64,000 nt of DNA from Prostheceraeus crozeri (Eukaryota; Platyhelminthes; Polycladida; Euryleptidae): NCBI GenBank assembly GCA_907163375.1, contig CAJQUW010005555.1, positions 124,001 to 188,000 of the forward strand, given 5' to 3'. How positions within the stretch are numbered: position 1 is the first letter of the stretch; every line of letters starts with the position of its first letter. Of the stretch, positions 23,182-34,490 are shown in pieces. The notes under the pieces are model-generated. The model had not been told where the DNA came from. It made no database searches and saw only the letters and a program-made list of their open reading frames with translations. Made by a program: the position numbers and the translations under genes.

Positions 23182-24990
23182 ATTTACAGTGCCTTTTACG
23201 ACACGCGGGAGAACGTCGGTCCTATTCAATTCTGTCCCGAGAACCGCACAGGTGGCGTCTACGGTTTTCGTCCAGTGTGGCAGTTTCCTGGCTTCCCATG
23301 TCGATACTTAGGATCGTGCCATTGCATTAACATGCACATTTTGATACCATGGTTTTCTATCATGGTTGTTGCTTGTCATTTATTACTTCAACTCAACATG
23401 TTTGAACATTTCAGTCTGATAAATCGTCTAAGTATAACTTTCTAGAATTTTATGAATCAGATGATGAAAATGAAGAATTTTTTATCTTTGGAAAGTTCAG
23501 GAAATTACCTTTTCTGTCGATATGAAATTATTCAGATCCCAAGGATTTCATTGAGTGCAGGCCAATGAGGAAAAGCGCATGGAAACTTACGGACCAGCGG
23601 TCACAGAATTCAAAAATTTTGATAACTGAGTGCGGTGAAGTCAAATATCGTTCATTATCTAACGCGTCAAAATTTAGTAGCAAAATTCAAACAGGAAATG
23701 TTTCAAATGTGATAAAAATAGCTTAAAGAAATGTCCGGATAATTCTTGAGCGATGTAATTGGAATCCAAATCTGGTCAAGATGTGTAAATTCGGTAAAAG
23801 AACCCGTGAATCGCCTGGAAATTTGAAGCTTGAAATTTGGCCGCCACCCTGTGTACCACATTCATGGGTGAGATTCTTCCGGAAATTTGGCATGAACGTT
23901 ATTAGGTCTCGGGATTCGTCCAAGAACGTTATGAAACAGAAGGGTGGGGTAGGGTTTTTTCTATGGTTGTTGAATTTTTCAGTACGTTTTGAGAGGCAAA
24001 GTTTTTTAAGATTGTTTTTCTATTTTCCTATTTTCGTCAAACATATTTTTGATTAGACTGTCAGGCATATTTTAGTAAATATTTATCAGTAATTATTTCA
24101 ATTTAGAAAGTAATATAGTAACATATATGCCAGTGAATTGTCTTCTCCCTGCCTTAAATACTAGTTGAGTGCTGTTTCTTCGGTTGAAGAATTCGAAATT
24201 TATTTGCCATTAATCGAATACAGAAATCTTATAGAAGCGCATGGCGACGCCACTTGATTAAAATTCAATGAAATCTTAGTATTTCTTTTAAACTTCAGTT
24301 CATTACGAGAAAACAGCAAAACTTCAAGAAAGAAGTCAGAAACAAACGAATTATTCGAAGAATAGCTTCACTGTCCTCTTTCTGCCCATTTTACAAGACC
24401 TAGTTTATCCACTTATTTTTGCATGCTTAGTTGCTGTGAGGCCTGCCAATGGTACCGCGTATAAAAGTCTTGCCACTACAAATTGCTATTAAACCAACGA
24501 TGGGTTTTTTGAGAAGGTTGTTTGCCTGTCATTCAATTTACTATCTTACACATACACATTCATGATGTCCTCATACTTAACTGTGATCAAAAAGAATTGC
24601 CGACTATGCTATGAATGTCTTCCCTTCTATGAATTTGAAATGCTGAACTATTCTAAATAACAACTTCATTAGAAAGCTATGATCTTGCGCACTTTTAGTA
24701 GGCTATTCATCAATTATCATTTTCATATTTACATTTCATACGCACGAACTATGCGCAGACCACCCTGACATTCGCTTTTTCGAAAATATGCCTGAATTTT
24801 CGCTTTTATCGAATGGCATTCGTTTTTTTCGCTTTTTTGGTAGAGCAGGAAAAAGTGTTTCGTAGTACAGGCACGTGTTGACAACGCAACATGACTTTTT
24901 GTCATGTTGCCCTTTACTTTAGCCATGCTATCATCCATGTGTTGACAATTGAATGCATATCTTGACGATCGCATAATCTTATGTAATAAC
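23182..24990. other. Non-coding stretch
   Basis: Starts with the right-hand remainder of the sequence split by the hAT insertion (to about 23320). No gene recognised after that; 24765-24845 is a T-rich run with repeated TTCGCTTTT words. Confidence 0.4.
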
Positions 24991-24992
24991 TA

Positions 24993-26793
24993 CAGACCCG
25001 GCAAAAAGTTTAGCAACACCCCTGATTTTGCAAACAACAGAATGTAGCGTTTGCTAAAAAGTATTTTAATAATGTTTATGCGTTCAAATTACAATGCAGA
25101 AGTATCAAGAAGCTTACCAACACTGAGAATATGCGATTGTCGAAAGCGAACGACTAATGAGTGTCACATCAATACTTTGTGTGATATCCTTTTGCTGCCA
25201 AACATGCTTGAATACGTTGGGGCATTGACTCAACCAGTTTTCTGCAATAGGCAGGAGTGATCTCGGTGACCCACAAGCGTTTCACCTGTTCCGCTAGAGT
25301 ACTATGAGAGGATATATGGCACCTCTGAAGCCTGTCCTTCAATGTTCTCCAGCAATTTTCTATGCAATTGAGATCTGGTGAATTACCGGGCCAGCCTTCT
25401 AGGATCTGAAAGTTCTGTTGGGCAATCCAATTCGACACCAGCCTTGCCTTATGCACCGGTGCTCCATCCTGCTGCAATTTCCTTGTTCCTCGAATATTCA
25501 TGAAGGGCTCTACCCTCTGCTTCAATATTTCTAAGTAATTGATCGCCTTAACAGTTTCTGTCTTGCCAAAGACATGAAGTCCACATCTGCCTCTTGCAGA
25601 AATTCCTCCCCAAATCATTAGCTTTGGTGCAGATCGCACAGTGAATGATGTGTAAGATGAATTGAATCGTTCTCCTTTTGGTCTGCGAACATGGGGCTGG
25701 TAGCTACGGTGCTTCGACACAATCGTCTCATCCGTAAACATGACTTCACCCCATTCTTCAGCGCTCATGTTCTGGTAACGCTTGCAAAAGGCTAGCCTGT
25801 CACGTACGTTTTTCGCCGATTGGAGAGGCTTTTTAGCTGGCTTGTATGACTTCAAACCATATTTGTTTCGAAGACGGCTTCTGATAGTTGTCACTGATGG
25901 AACATGTGCAGATGGAGGCAGATGTGCTTGAATTTCTGTCGCTGCTGCAAAAGGGTTTGCCTTGGAATAACGATGAATGAATCTGTCCGTTTGTGGTGAA
26001 GTAGCTGTAGGCCTACCGGAGCGGCGTTCACTGGCAAAAGATTTGGTATTTTTGATTCGCTTTAAAGTTCGAGACACGCAGGAAGTGGAGACGAATAACT
26101 GGGTCGAAATTTGACGCAAACTAAATCCATTGGAGTGCAATACCAAAATTTGAGCACGTTTTTCAGTCGACAAGTCTGGCTTTTTGCCCATTTTCGGGGA
26201 GCACAGAAAGGACAGTGACGATGAGATAAGTCACACAAGTATTCGAATGATCAAGGCTATCTCTTAACAGTTTTAACAGTTTTAGCTGAGCTAAAAATGG
26301 AACTGTGGGAATCCCTGTGTTCTTAATTTATGTTTGTGCGTGTGTGGTGTGAGCGTTTTTTGGATTAAATCTTGGTATTTCAAACCTGGAGAAGAACACG
26401 ATCATTTGCCTCTCACAAGACCAGCCCAATAATGCACCAGACATGCTAGACTACATTGGTGGACTATCTGGAAATGTACCTTAGATCATCTTATGCCAGT
26501 CCAGTGAAACACGCTTACATGCATTGGCGGTCAAGATGTTCTCTACTGTCATATTGCAGAACTCTCTTTGACTCAAAGACCTATCGTCCTCAAGTCTGTT
26601 TTACCAGAAATGATACAAGAGCAAAATTTAATGCGATATCTAGTCAATGACAACTGATTTTAAGGGTCAGTAAATTGTTTGACACGTCTACAAGGTATTT
26701 TGATGTAACAACATGTTCGAAATGCTTTCAGGTATTGATGCGATCTGACTGTCTTCAAAAACTGGGGTGTTGCTAAACTTTTTGCCGGGTCTG
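24993..26793 (-). mobile_element. Complete Tc1-like transposon, probably young
   Basis: TA duplications at 24991-24992 and 26794-26795. The terminal inverted repeats are identical over 30 bp and begin CAGACCCGGCAAAAAGTTTA. Length is 1801 bp, and one uninterrupted transposase gene fills the middle on the minus strand. Perfect ends and an open gene suggest recent activity. Confidence 0.95.
25169..26191 (-). CDS. Tc1-like transposase, DD35E spacing
   Basis: 340 residues, full family length, ATG start. N-terminal paired-type helix-turn-helix domains (about 1-115: EKRAQILVLHSNGFSLRQIS, then RSGRPTATSP with a GRPR-like hook) are followed by the DDE core: MFTDET, KLQQDGAPVHKA and GNSPDLNCIENCW. Thirty-five residues separate the second aspartate from the glutamate, one more than in classical Tc1 (DD34E), because of an extra residue in ILEGWPGNSPD. 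It would cut and paste the element at TA. No stop or frameshift is seen. The subfamily call is tentative without a tree. Confidence 0.93.
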   Translation of the reverse strand: MGKKPDLSTEKRAQILVLHSNGFSLRQISTQLFVSTSCVSRTLKRIKNTKSFASERRSGRPTATSPQTDRFIHRYSKANPFAAATEIQAHLPPSAHVPSVTTIRSRLRNKYGLKSYKPAKKPLQSAKNVRDRLAFCKRYQNMSAEEWGEVMFTDETIVSKHRSYQPHVRRPKGERFNSSYTSFTVRSAPKLMIWGGISARGRCGLHVFGKTETVKAINYLEILKQRVEPFMNIRGTRKLQQDGAPVHKARLVSNWIAQQNFQILEGWPGNSPDLNCIENCWRTLKDRLQRCHISSHSTLAEQVKRLWVTEITPAYCRKLVESMPQRIQACLAAKGYHTKY

Positions 26794-26795
26794 TA

Positions 26796-29498
26796 CATTA
26801 TATAGGCATTGGAAAATGTGCCCTTATTAGCCAAAAAAGTCATGTAGCAATTCTGGAAGCCAAAGCCTTGTCGTAGTGCGTTCCGGTAAATGCACAATTT
26901 TTACAGTAACTTTGAGGCCATGGTGCTATAGCTTTTACACGATTCTGAATTGATGCATGCTGAAAGTACATGCGGTTTACATGCCACAAATGAATGTCAT
27001 TGAATTTATCAGTCAAGGAATTCGAGACATCAATCCATTCTGGCTTGCCATAGACACACGGGAGGCCTACTATCGAATTTTCTCAGAAGACTGATTTTGG
27101 ATTAGTGAAACAAGCGGTTTAGTTCGTGCGAATGAGGATCCTTAATTCGTCATATGATCCATTTCGCATGACTTAAGTTAACAGACACCTATCGAATAAA
27201 TACTTGAAAATATCAATATGCCTTGGAATATTCATATGAAAGAGATGTTCAAAGTTTCAGGCTAATTTAGCAGTTGAAAGCATGACAGCTAAAGAAATTT
27301 TCTTAACCACAGAAATTATAAAATCGTCTTCATTGCTGAAGTTTCTAGCAGTATTTTTTGATTTTTTTCAACACTATGTTTCAACAATCCTATGAAACAA
27401 TCTTGGAATCTACATTATTTGCCTAAAATCGAATCAATCTGAATTGATTGCTGTTTATATGTCTGATCATTAATAGAATACAAAAGCTAGCTTTATGTAT
27501 AAATATGTTCCGGTGTATTTGCGAATCGTTTATCAAGATGCAAGTAAAATGCCTCCTAAGTGGTGCTCCGACAAGTTATCATTTTTGTACAAGTAATATT
27601 TGCAATCTACACAGATTCGTAGTGTTCGTGGTAGTGCATGGGTTGATGACATATGATGTCTTTATAACACTTCTACATTGTTTTGATATAAAAATTTTCG
27701 GTTCGCTTTTCTAAGTTTAGGATTCTTTTTTCACTTTTTTTAAATTCGAATCGGCTGGGTGGTCTGTATACGTCAAAGTTATCTACTAATTGTATGGATG
27801 AAAATTGTCGAAGCTTGATGTTGGTGTTGCCTGCTTGTGAACGGAACCTTGATTACAATCTTATGACAGGTGAGTTTGTATATTGTAAGTACCGGTACTT
27901 CTGTATGTACAATTTATCCGTTAAGCCAGTGATAAGTCTTCTCACTGCCCTCCAATGTTTCGTCGAAAAATCGGTAAATTGTATATCGAATCAACTCACG
28001 GATTCGATTTTGAACTTCAGGTGGCAGTTGGAGTCGATCAGCACATTACAGAAAAAACCTCGAGCAAATGAAGTCCGGATAAGGAATGGATAGATGCCAT
28101 AACTCCTAATTGTATCCAATGCAGTGATTGGATTATTAAATCCATTCGATTCATTTCTTTGTTGGTGAAGAATTTGTGATAGAGAAAATGTAAAATGGGT
28201 TTTAAAAGACGGATATATATGATTAAGCGGACATAATGACTTCGGCAATTGCAGTAAGTCATGAAAAGTCGCAATGACACAAATGATAGGTCCATAAGCA
28301 AGTAGACTTCTTCTCGGATCTACGAAGATTTCTCCTTCTTGAAGAAGGCCTGTAATCTGATGCTGTGTTTGCGCTGGATATTGAGTTTCAAGATAAATCT
28401 GAAAATAAGAATTTCTGCTAGAAATAATTCGTTCGTTGATATTTTCCTGTAACTGGCTACCTGAGTTGTCGTTGTATCATCAATATAGTTCAGAAGTGTC
28501 CAAAGTGTGGCCCGTTGGCCGCATGCGGCCCACGTCCTTTTGAAATTTTCAGAAATCGTTTCATTTTTCACATCTGTAGAGTTGCGTTGAATATTGATTG
28601 TTTTTTTCTAAATTATATATTTCAAGTTTAAATTGCAAATTTAGATATCACAATGATGATTTCGTTTTCCATGACGATAGTATCAGCAGTTGTTGAAGCC
28701 TTTTATACCTTGATTTAAGACTCCGTCAAGCGATTCCAAGACTTCCAGCACATTGAGAAAATTTTAATGTCTTCAATGCTCCGCTGGCGATAGCTATATC
28801 AGAAGCAGATGAATCTTTGCAACTTGAATTGTATGGCTTATAAATTAATCAGTTATGCCTATGCAAGGCTACTCTGCCAATCATTCGATTTTGGCCTCTT
28901 CTTTTTGAAGATCACCACCCCAATTAGTGATCCGCTTTGGATTGCGCTTTCACTCACAGTTTGGAAGTATTTGTCCTTGTGAGTCAAACATTTTCCACAA
29001 TAAAGTCTATCAAATCTAGAGCGCCTTAGCCTCAGTTGACGCGAAGAAACTGACCTACAAAGTGCAGTAACTACTACTAGTAACTAGGAATTTACTTGTT
29101 TTACTTGCGTCTAATAGGCGTAGACAGTGAAAAAGTTGAATAATGTGAACTGCAGTCCGCGGTCTTATTTCCCTGCCAAATGCTGCCCGCGCCCGTATAA
29201 AGTTTGGACAATCCTGATAGAGGTTCAAGTTGCTTTCAAGCAACGACCGCAATCGGTAATGAATGCTCCATATCGACCACAAAGACATATTTTACTGTGC
29301 CGACTTGCGCATTATGGCATTTTCAGTGAAATTGCTCTAAATATTCTTGAGGAATTCTGAATACAGTTCCCTTGTCGCGTGTTATAAATTTAGAAGACCT
29401 AAAGGGCGCATCGAATAATCTTGCTAGTTGCTACATTTTCTGATGCGTCGCAAGTCACACTGAGTTATAGTTGATGATTGAAGATGTCTTGGTAATGG
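26796..29498. other. Non-coding stretch with one possible hAT end
   Basis: No gene recognised. At 28493 the sequence CAGAAGTGTCCAAAGTGTGG followed by CCCGTTGGCCGCATGCGGCCC resembles the well-known start of many hAT elements, but no matching second end or target duplication was found. Confidence 0.35.
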
Positions 29499-29636
29499 TT
29501 AGAGGATAATTTGGTAAAACTATCATAGATAGAGAGGTATCATTAACAAAGATATGCCCGAGGGCTTTAGCCCGAGGGCATATCTATGTTAATGATACCG
29601 AGATATCAATGATAGATCTGCCAAATTATCCTCTAA
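29499..29636. repeat. Left hairpin, with potential T-shaped tip
   Basis: The arms (about 57 bp, opening TTAGAGGATAATTTGG and closing CCAAATTATCCTCTAA) pair with around ten mismatches. The tip is GCCCGAGGGC-TTTA-GCCCGAGGGC. It can fold as one rod with a tandem G-A mismatch, or as two small side hairpins giving a T shape like the ends of dependoparvoviruses. Confidence 0.85.
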
Positions 29637-29790
29637 GCAATTTAGAGAATGTCTGTCTTATTTCTATGCATTTGTAAGAATTACCTAGGGATTTCTTACA
29701 ATCTAATAACACCCTAGAAATTTTGTTTATGGTATTCAAACTTCGTTTGCAATGATTCCATTTGAGATCATATCATTCATATTGAAACAT

Positions 29791-30195
29791 GTCTCTATCT
29801 AACGAATTGTTTGATGATTTGACGGAAATTACACCAACCAAAGTGGAAGACGAACAGCAGTTACAAGAATTATTGAGAAAACAGGAGACAAGAAACTAGC
29901 TAAGAAAATATCCGGCCATCGTAGTGAATGTATTGATGTTTACGATGAGGTATCGGACAAAAGAATGCGATTAGCTTCGAATGTGTTATCTAATCAAGTG
30001 AATAACTCAAACATAGAATGCAGCAACACAATAACAACAATTACGGATACTGTAACAACGAATACTGTTGAACAATCTGTCGGTGGACCCACCACTTTGA
30101 ATGATATAAAAGATTTCTACAAAGAATTGAAAATTGCTCCAAAAAGAATAAGTGTACATAACTCTGATGGCTCATCTCTTGAGATGAACTTTTGA
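29791..30195 (+). pseudogene. Small unrecognised coding-like stretch of the hairpin element
   Basis: Begins with an ATG (MSLSNELFDDLTEI) and ends NSDGSSLEMNF. The composition is protein-like, acidic at the start and Thr/Asn-rich in the middle, with a helical block LNDIKDFYKELKIAPKRI near the end. It is not a single continuous frame; either it is spliced or it is broken once. I recognise no family. AT-rich codon use is like that of the Polinton genes. Confidence 0.4.
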
Positions 30196-30362
30196 TTTAT
30201 GATATTATTAAAGATGATTTGTTTTCTGCATGGACTTCTAAATAAAAGGCTGAAAATAAACAGGTAGACTAAGTTGAATTAAATCATACGATCACAGTCA
30301 AATTATTTAGAAGTCCATCGTTTATGTTATTTCATCTTATTAAGATGAACTGTTCATCTTAT

Positions 30363-30643
30363 AATTGTAGCCTACTCCTGGATATCGTTGCACTGCACAT
30401 GTTAAAAAATCTAGGAATCGATGAGTAACGATGTAAATTCATGTAAAAATAGCGATGATATTATTATAGTATTATAATTATATAGATTATTAGATATAGA
30501 TCATATAAAATTATATACTATTATAACATTATAGATATAATATTATTATCGCTATTTTTACATGCATTTAATAGGCCTATATCGTTACTCATTGATTCCT
30601 AGATTTCTTAACATGTGCAGTGCAATGATATCTAGGAGTACAA
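30363..30643. repeat. Large central palindrome with AT-only loop
   Basis: Arms of about 110-120 bp, near 90% identical when inverted. They share TTGCACTGCACATGTTAA and ATGTAAAAATAGCGAT, and surround about 60 bp of almost pure A/T (TATAATTATATAGATTATTA). Such a long, still well-matched palindrome suggests youth or a replication origin-like role. Confidence 0.85.
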
Positions 30644-30780
30644 TTAGGCCTACTGCTATTTTGCGTGCATATTCAAGTCTTTGGTAAATATATTTCTTAA
30701 AGTAAAGGTATTCTTACAAAAAAAGAAAATATATTTAATAGGATATTTACATGGGAAATAAGACAGACATTCTCTAAATA

Positions 30781-30909
30781 CAGATAGTATTGGACTACAT
30801 TTTACCAATAGCAATAGTACTTGATCTGACTAGAATGATGTCAAATACTAATTAATCTAGTCAGATCAATTACTATTGCCATTGGTAAAATGTAGTCCAA
30901 TACTATCTG
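30781..30909. repeat. Right hairpin
   Basis: Arms of about 54 bp opening CAGATAGTATTGGACTACAT and closing with its inverse, with only two or three mismatches and a loop of about 18 bases. No side hairpins at the tip, unlike the left hairpin. Confidence 0.9.
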
Positions 30910-31056
30910 TCGCATATTTCTATTCCTCCTTTTCCTTACTGAAATTTGTTAACATAGTTTTTACTTTTTACTAGATTTCTTGTCTACTCCCTTATTTCCT
31001 ATGTTAATGTGAAATTTGAATTCATGACTTTTGCGTTTATGTTAAATTCCTTCTAT

Positions 31057-31106
31057 CTGATGATGGTTGCCGAATAGCAACCGAAATTAATTATATCATA
31101 ATTAAA
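31057..31106 (+). ncRNA. Hammerhead-ribozyme-like core, probably a Penelope-like tail
   Basis: CTGATGA, then a 6-bp stem GGTTGC/GCAACC, then GAAA, followed by an AT-rich inverted stretch (TTAATTAT/ATAATTAA) and GTA. This is the order of a hammerhead catalytic core with a plausible stem III. Stem I is not evident, so cleavage is doubtful. Two similar cores at 41958-41985 and 44065-44093 lie at the ends of Penelope-like relics. Confidence 0.45.
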
Positions 31107-31109
31107 GTA

Positions 31110-32234
31110 AAACATCATCAAAACCTTGGCTCTTCCTCAACAATTAAATATAATGAGTTATAGTAATCATTCATTCATTACGACGCCCACGTAGTTAGAC
31201 GCCCTCCTGGTTAGTGTTTGAGTTCCCGATTTCATCAGTTAGCCGCATTTACTTTCTTCATGAATGGAAACTACGAATGAATGGTGTATGTATTGCTGTT
31301 GAGGATAATATTCCATCTTCATTTTGTTACTTGAGATTCAGACGTGAGTAACAAATTTCTTTATGTTGATAGCAAAAACAAATTCTAAGCCATTTATTTG
31401 GAAACTCGTGCAGGTGCCAACAAACGGAAAATTTGCCGTTGACTATTAGTTAATACTTGTAATCGTAAATACTTAGTCAAGAAAGAGAACGTGGAAAGTC
31501 TAAGCAATTAGTTGGAAAAAATATTATGCGGTAACTACGGAACTGACAACCACTCATATTTTTTGAATATCACATTTTTTGCAGTAAATCTAGCGCAAAT
31601 TGTATTTCAATATTAGTGGGGTTATCGAAGAAAAACTCTTTGTTAACCTTTCGATGTATGAATTAAAAATACACATTCGTTTACATACTGTAATCGTTTT
31701 GTCAATATATATTTTATAAGCTTTTACGGATGCATTACCAAAGACTGAATTAATTTCTGGTTAGGAATAGAAGACACTTGGAATCAGGAAGTATAAAAGA
31801 ACAAAATGTCCCTGAAATAACTCCCTGATTTCTCTTTCAATAGCCTCATTTTTATCAGCAAAATTGTTTGAGGTACGTCATAACGTGGAAGAATAAGGTG
31901 ATAATGCGTTTCGTAACCTGCTCAAATTTCATTGTTGACTAACGCAAATATTTTCAAGAGATGCGTCATTTCTTTCAGGTATTTTTATGTTTCTTAGGAA
32001 ATTGCGAGGTGAATCTCTGAAGTTGGAATGGAGAAAGATTGTGAGTTTGATTAATTCGTGGAGATATTTTTGTGTTTTGAAGTTAGAAATATCTACTGAA
32101 TTTTGAATATGCCTTCTTGAGGTTGAAAGCAATGTCAACATAGAAGCTATTCTATCTTGAATTCTGATTACTCATTTTGCTAACGCGCAGCAATGTTATG
32201 ATGCGATGCGCCTCAATATTTTCAATGTCCCATC
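31110..32234. other. Non-coding stretch, nothing recognised
   Basis: AT-rich, with no domain or repeat family recognised. Confidence 0.4.
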
Positions 32235-32354
32235 CAGGGATCGCAATTTTCCGTTTTTTTACTAAATTAGTCTAACGTGAATATTTCAAATTTATGCATT
32301 CAAACCCCGGTTTTTTCCCGATGTTCCGTTTTCTTGGGTGAATTGCGATCCCTG
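32235..32354. mobile_element. hAT MITE, 120 bp
   Basis: Ends CAGGGATCGCAATTTTCC and GAATTGCGATCCCTG, with a perfect 8-bp target duplication GTCCCATC (32227-32234 and 32355-32362). Same family as the copy in the P450 intron at 10909-11039. Confidence 0.92.
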
Positions 32355-32807
32355 GTCCCATCTGATGTTTATTCATGATAATCTCAATGCAAGTACCTAT
32401 ATAGTGGATGTCTTATTTCTTTCAGTTCTCATGAGTTCTGCGACTTTGATCTCTGAAGGAAGATGAGACATGGAAAACCTAACGTAAGTTCTGGTAATTT
32501 TTTCATTTTCAGATTGTTCATTGCCCCAAATTCGTAAGTTTTGAGTCCTGTTGCGCAACTAGCCACTGGATTTAAAATTACGTTGTTTGAGGTTGGGTCG
32601 GCATATCTTTCAAATATATTTGTTAATTGATGTATTCATTTCAGTCGTTTTGTACCGATGGTTAGTGGATTCCTGTGTCATGCTGATTACAATATTAACA
32701 GTATGAGCTGGGAGTTAGTTGATTATTGGAGTGTACGGCATGTATAGCAGGAACAAAATTCAAGTGAGTGAAATTTGTGGTCATTTGTAGTATTATTCGG
32801 TTTGATT

Positions 32808-34247
32808 CCGGTTTAGTATCATCCTGAGTATATCTTCAACGCTGTGTGGGAAAATGAATCCATTCCGGAAGATTGGAAGAAGGGCGTGATCCTCCCATTC
32901 TGGAAGAGAAAAGGCGACGCTCGAGTATGCTCCAACTATCGTGGCATCACTCTTCTGTCAGTACCAGGGAAGCTGTTCACCAGCATCCTAATCAACCGTG
33001 CAAAGGTAGCCATGCATCATCACCGCCGTCCCCAACAAGCTGGCTTTATGCCTGGACGTGGTACGAGTGATCAAATAGCGAGTGTACGACTGCTGATCGA
33101 AAAGGCGCACGAGTATCGTCGTGGAAGAGATCTGTGCATCGCATTTATGGATCTTAAGGCTGCGTTTGATTCTGCTGATAGAAATGCAATCTGGCTGATT
33201 CTTCGCTCAATCAATGTACCCGAAAAGATCATTCGGCTTCTACAACTCCTGCATTCAGACTCACATAGCTGCGTTAGGGTCAATGGGGAAGATTCAACTT
33301 GGTTCCAAACTGAAAGTGGCGTAAGACAAGGTTGCACAGCTGCACCAGAATTGTTCAATTGTCTTATTGATTACCTAATGAAGAAAGTTGACGACCAGAT
33401 GCAGGGACTTAAGCTGGGGAGCTACCGACTAACGAATCTCGAATTTGCAGATGACACTGCTCTTTTTGCTCCTGATATGGATTCCCTCATTCAAGCCATC
33501 AACATCTATGTCAATGAAGCTTCGAAATTGGGACTCCAAGTCAACTACTCTAAGACAAAGTTAATGATGATAAGTGAGAGCACACCCCCACAGTCCATAG
33601 TGGTCAACAATCACATAGTGGAAGTTGTCCCAAACTTCATCTATCTGGGGTCGAAGATTAGCAGGCGAGGTGGTATTGACGAAGAACTGGCTCGAAGAAG
33701 AGCTCTAGCAAATGATGTGCTCAGAAGACTTTGGAGACCTCTTTGGAGACATCGGAATATCAGCAACCGGACCAAAATGAGAATATATAACGCGAGTGTT
33801 CTTTCGGTGGTTTTGCTTTATGGCTCCGAAACCTGGCCTCTTTCCGCAACGCAAGGCAGAAGGACTATGGGCTTTGACAACCGATGCCAACGCCGAGTAC
33901 TCAACATCAGATGGCAAGAGCGTATCACCAACGACGAAGTGCGCAGACGCACACTCCAACCGCCGTTACCACGCCTTCTAGCTCAACGGCGCATGCGTTT
34001 GCTGGCGTACATGCTCCGCATGCCTAGTGAACTGCCAACGAAACGTGCGCTCGATTTCAATCCGACAGCATCTGGATGGAGAAGACCTCGAGGGCGCCCG
34101 CACTCACGATGGATGGACGTGGTTGTCGAAGATCTCAATCAACTCGGTATCTCCATGGATGACGCATCGGACTTGGCCCTGGATCGACCATCTTGGAGAC
34201 GAATGGTGTCAAGAGCGGCCTCAACGCCTCACAGGCACGAGTCATAG
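32808..34247 (+). pseudogene. LINE reverse transcriptase, 5'-truncated, long open frame
   Basis: Open for over 460 codons. RT blocks: SNYRGITLLSVPGKLF, QQAGFMPGRGTSDQI, FMDLKAAFDSADR, ESGVRQGCTAAPELF and the catalytic NLEFADDTALFAPD. Then comes a C-terminal thumb and tail with LLYGSETWPLSATQGRR, QRRVLNIRWQERITNDEV and GRPHSRWMDVVVEDL. The endonuclease and the first RT blocks are missing, which is normal 5' truncation. RTE- or CR1-type; clade not certain. The intact frame suggests a fairly recent insertion. Confidence 0.85.
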
Positions 34248-34253
34248 GCAGGT

Positions 34254-34490
34254 ATGCAGGACCAACGACCTCATCTAGTGTTGATCGACGCTATAGGGAA
34301 GAAAATGATTATGGGCGATATAACTGTTCCCTGGGAAGAGAGCGTTAGGGATGCCCATGAAGAGAAAACTGCGAAATATAAAGAACTGGTCAAAAGGATT
34401 CAGAAGCAAGGGTGGAAATATGAGCTCATGCCTTCTGAGAGTGGGATGCCGCTATTTCGTTGCTCCATCGGTGAGGAAATTTCTTGTTAA
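34254..34490 (+). pseudogene. LINE-associated C-terminal domain fragment
   Basis: 78 residues with IMGDITVPWEESVRDAHEEK and KYKELVKRIQKQGWKYELMP. This PWE...K..KY..L....GW pattern is common in retrotransposon-derived proteins of invertebrates. It begins where the preceding LINE frame ends but in another frame, so it is either a decayed extension of that element or a second fragment beside it. Confidence 0.4.

Larger units (their letters stand above)
29499..30909 (+). mobile_element. Unassigned 1.4 kb element with two different terminal hairpins
   Basis: Parts in order: left hairpin 29499-29636; inverted repeat arm 29641-29663; coding-like stretch 29791-30195; central palindrome about 30363-30643; inverted repeat arm 30756-30778; right hairpin 30781-30909. 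The 23-bp arms are perfect inverted copies directly inside each hairpin. The two hairpins are unrelated in sequence. This resembles a small linear genome with hairpin telomeres (parvovirus-like) or a hairpin-ended non-autonomous element. No replication gene is present, so it would be a deletion derivative or a fossil. Family unknown. Confidence 0.6.

Noticed and set aside
24450-24475. TATA box (CGTATAAAAG)
   Set aside because: No gene or transcript-like frame follows on that strand before the Tc1 element; a chance motif in AT-rich DNA.
28493-28520. Complete hAT element starting CAGAAGTGTCCAAAG
   Set aside because: The start resembles hAT ends, but no matching second end or 8-bp duplication could be found, so only a weak note is kept.
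33071-33959. Minus-strand frames opposite the LINE RT
   Set aside because: Shadow frames of a strand with complete RT motifs.
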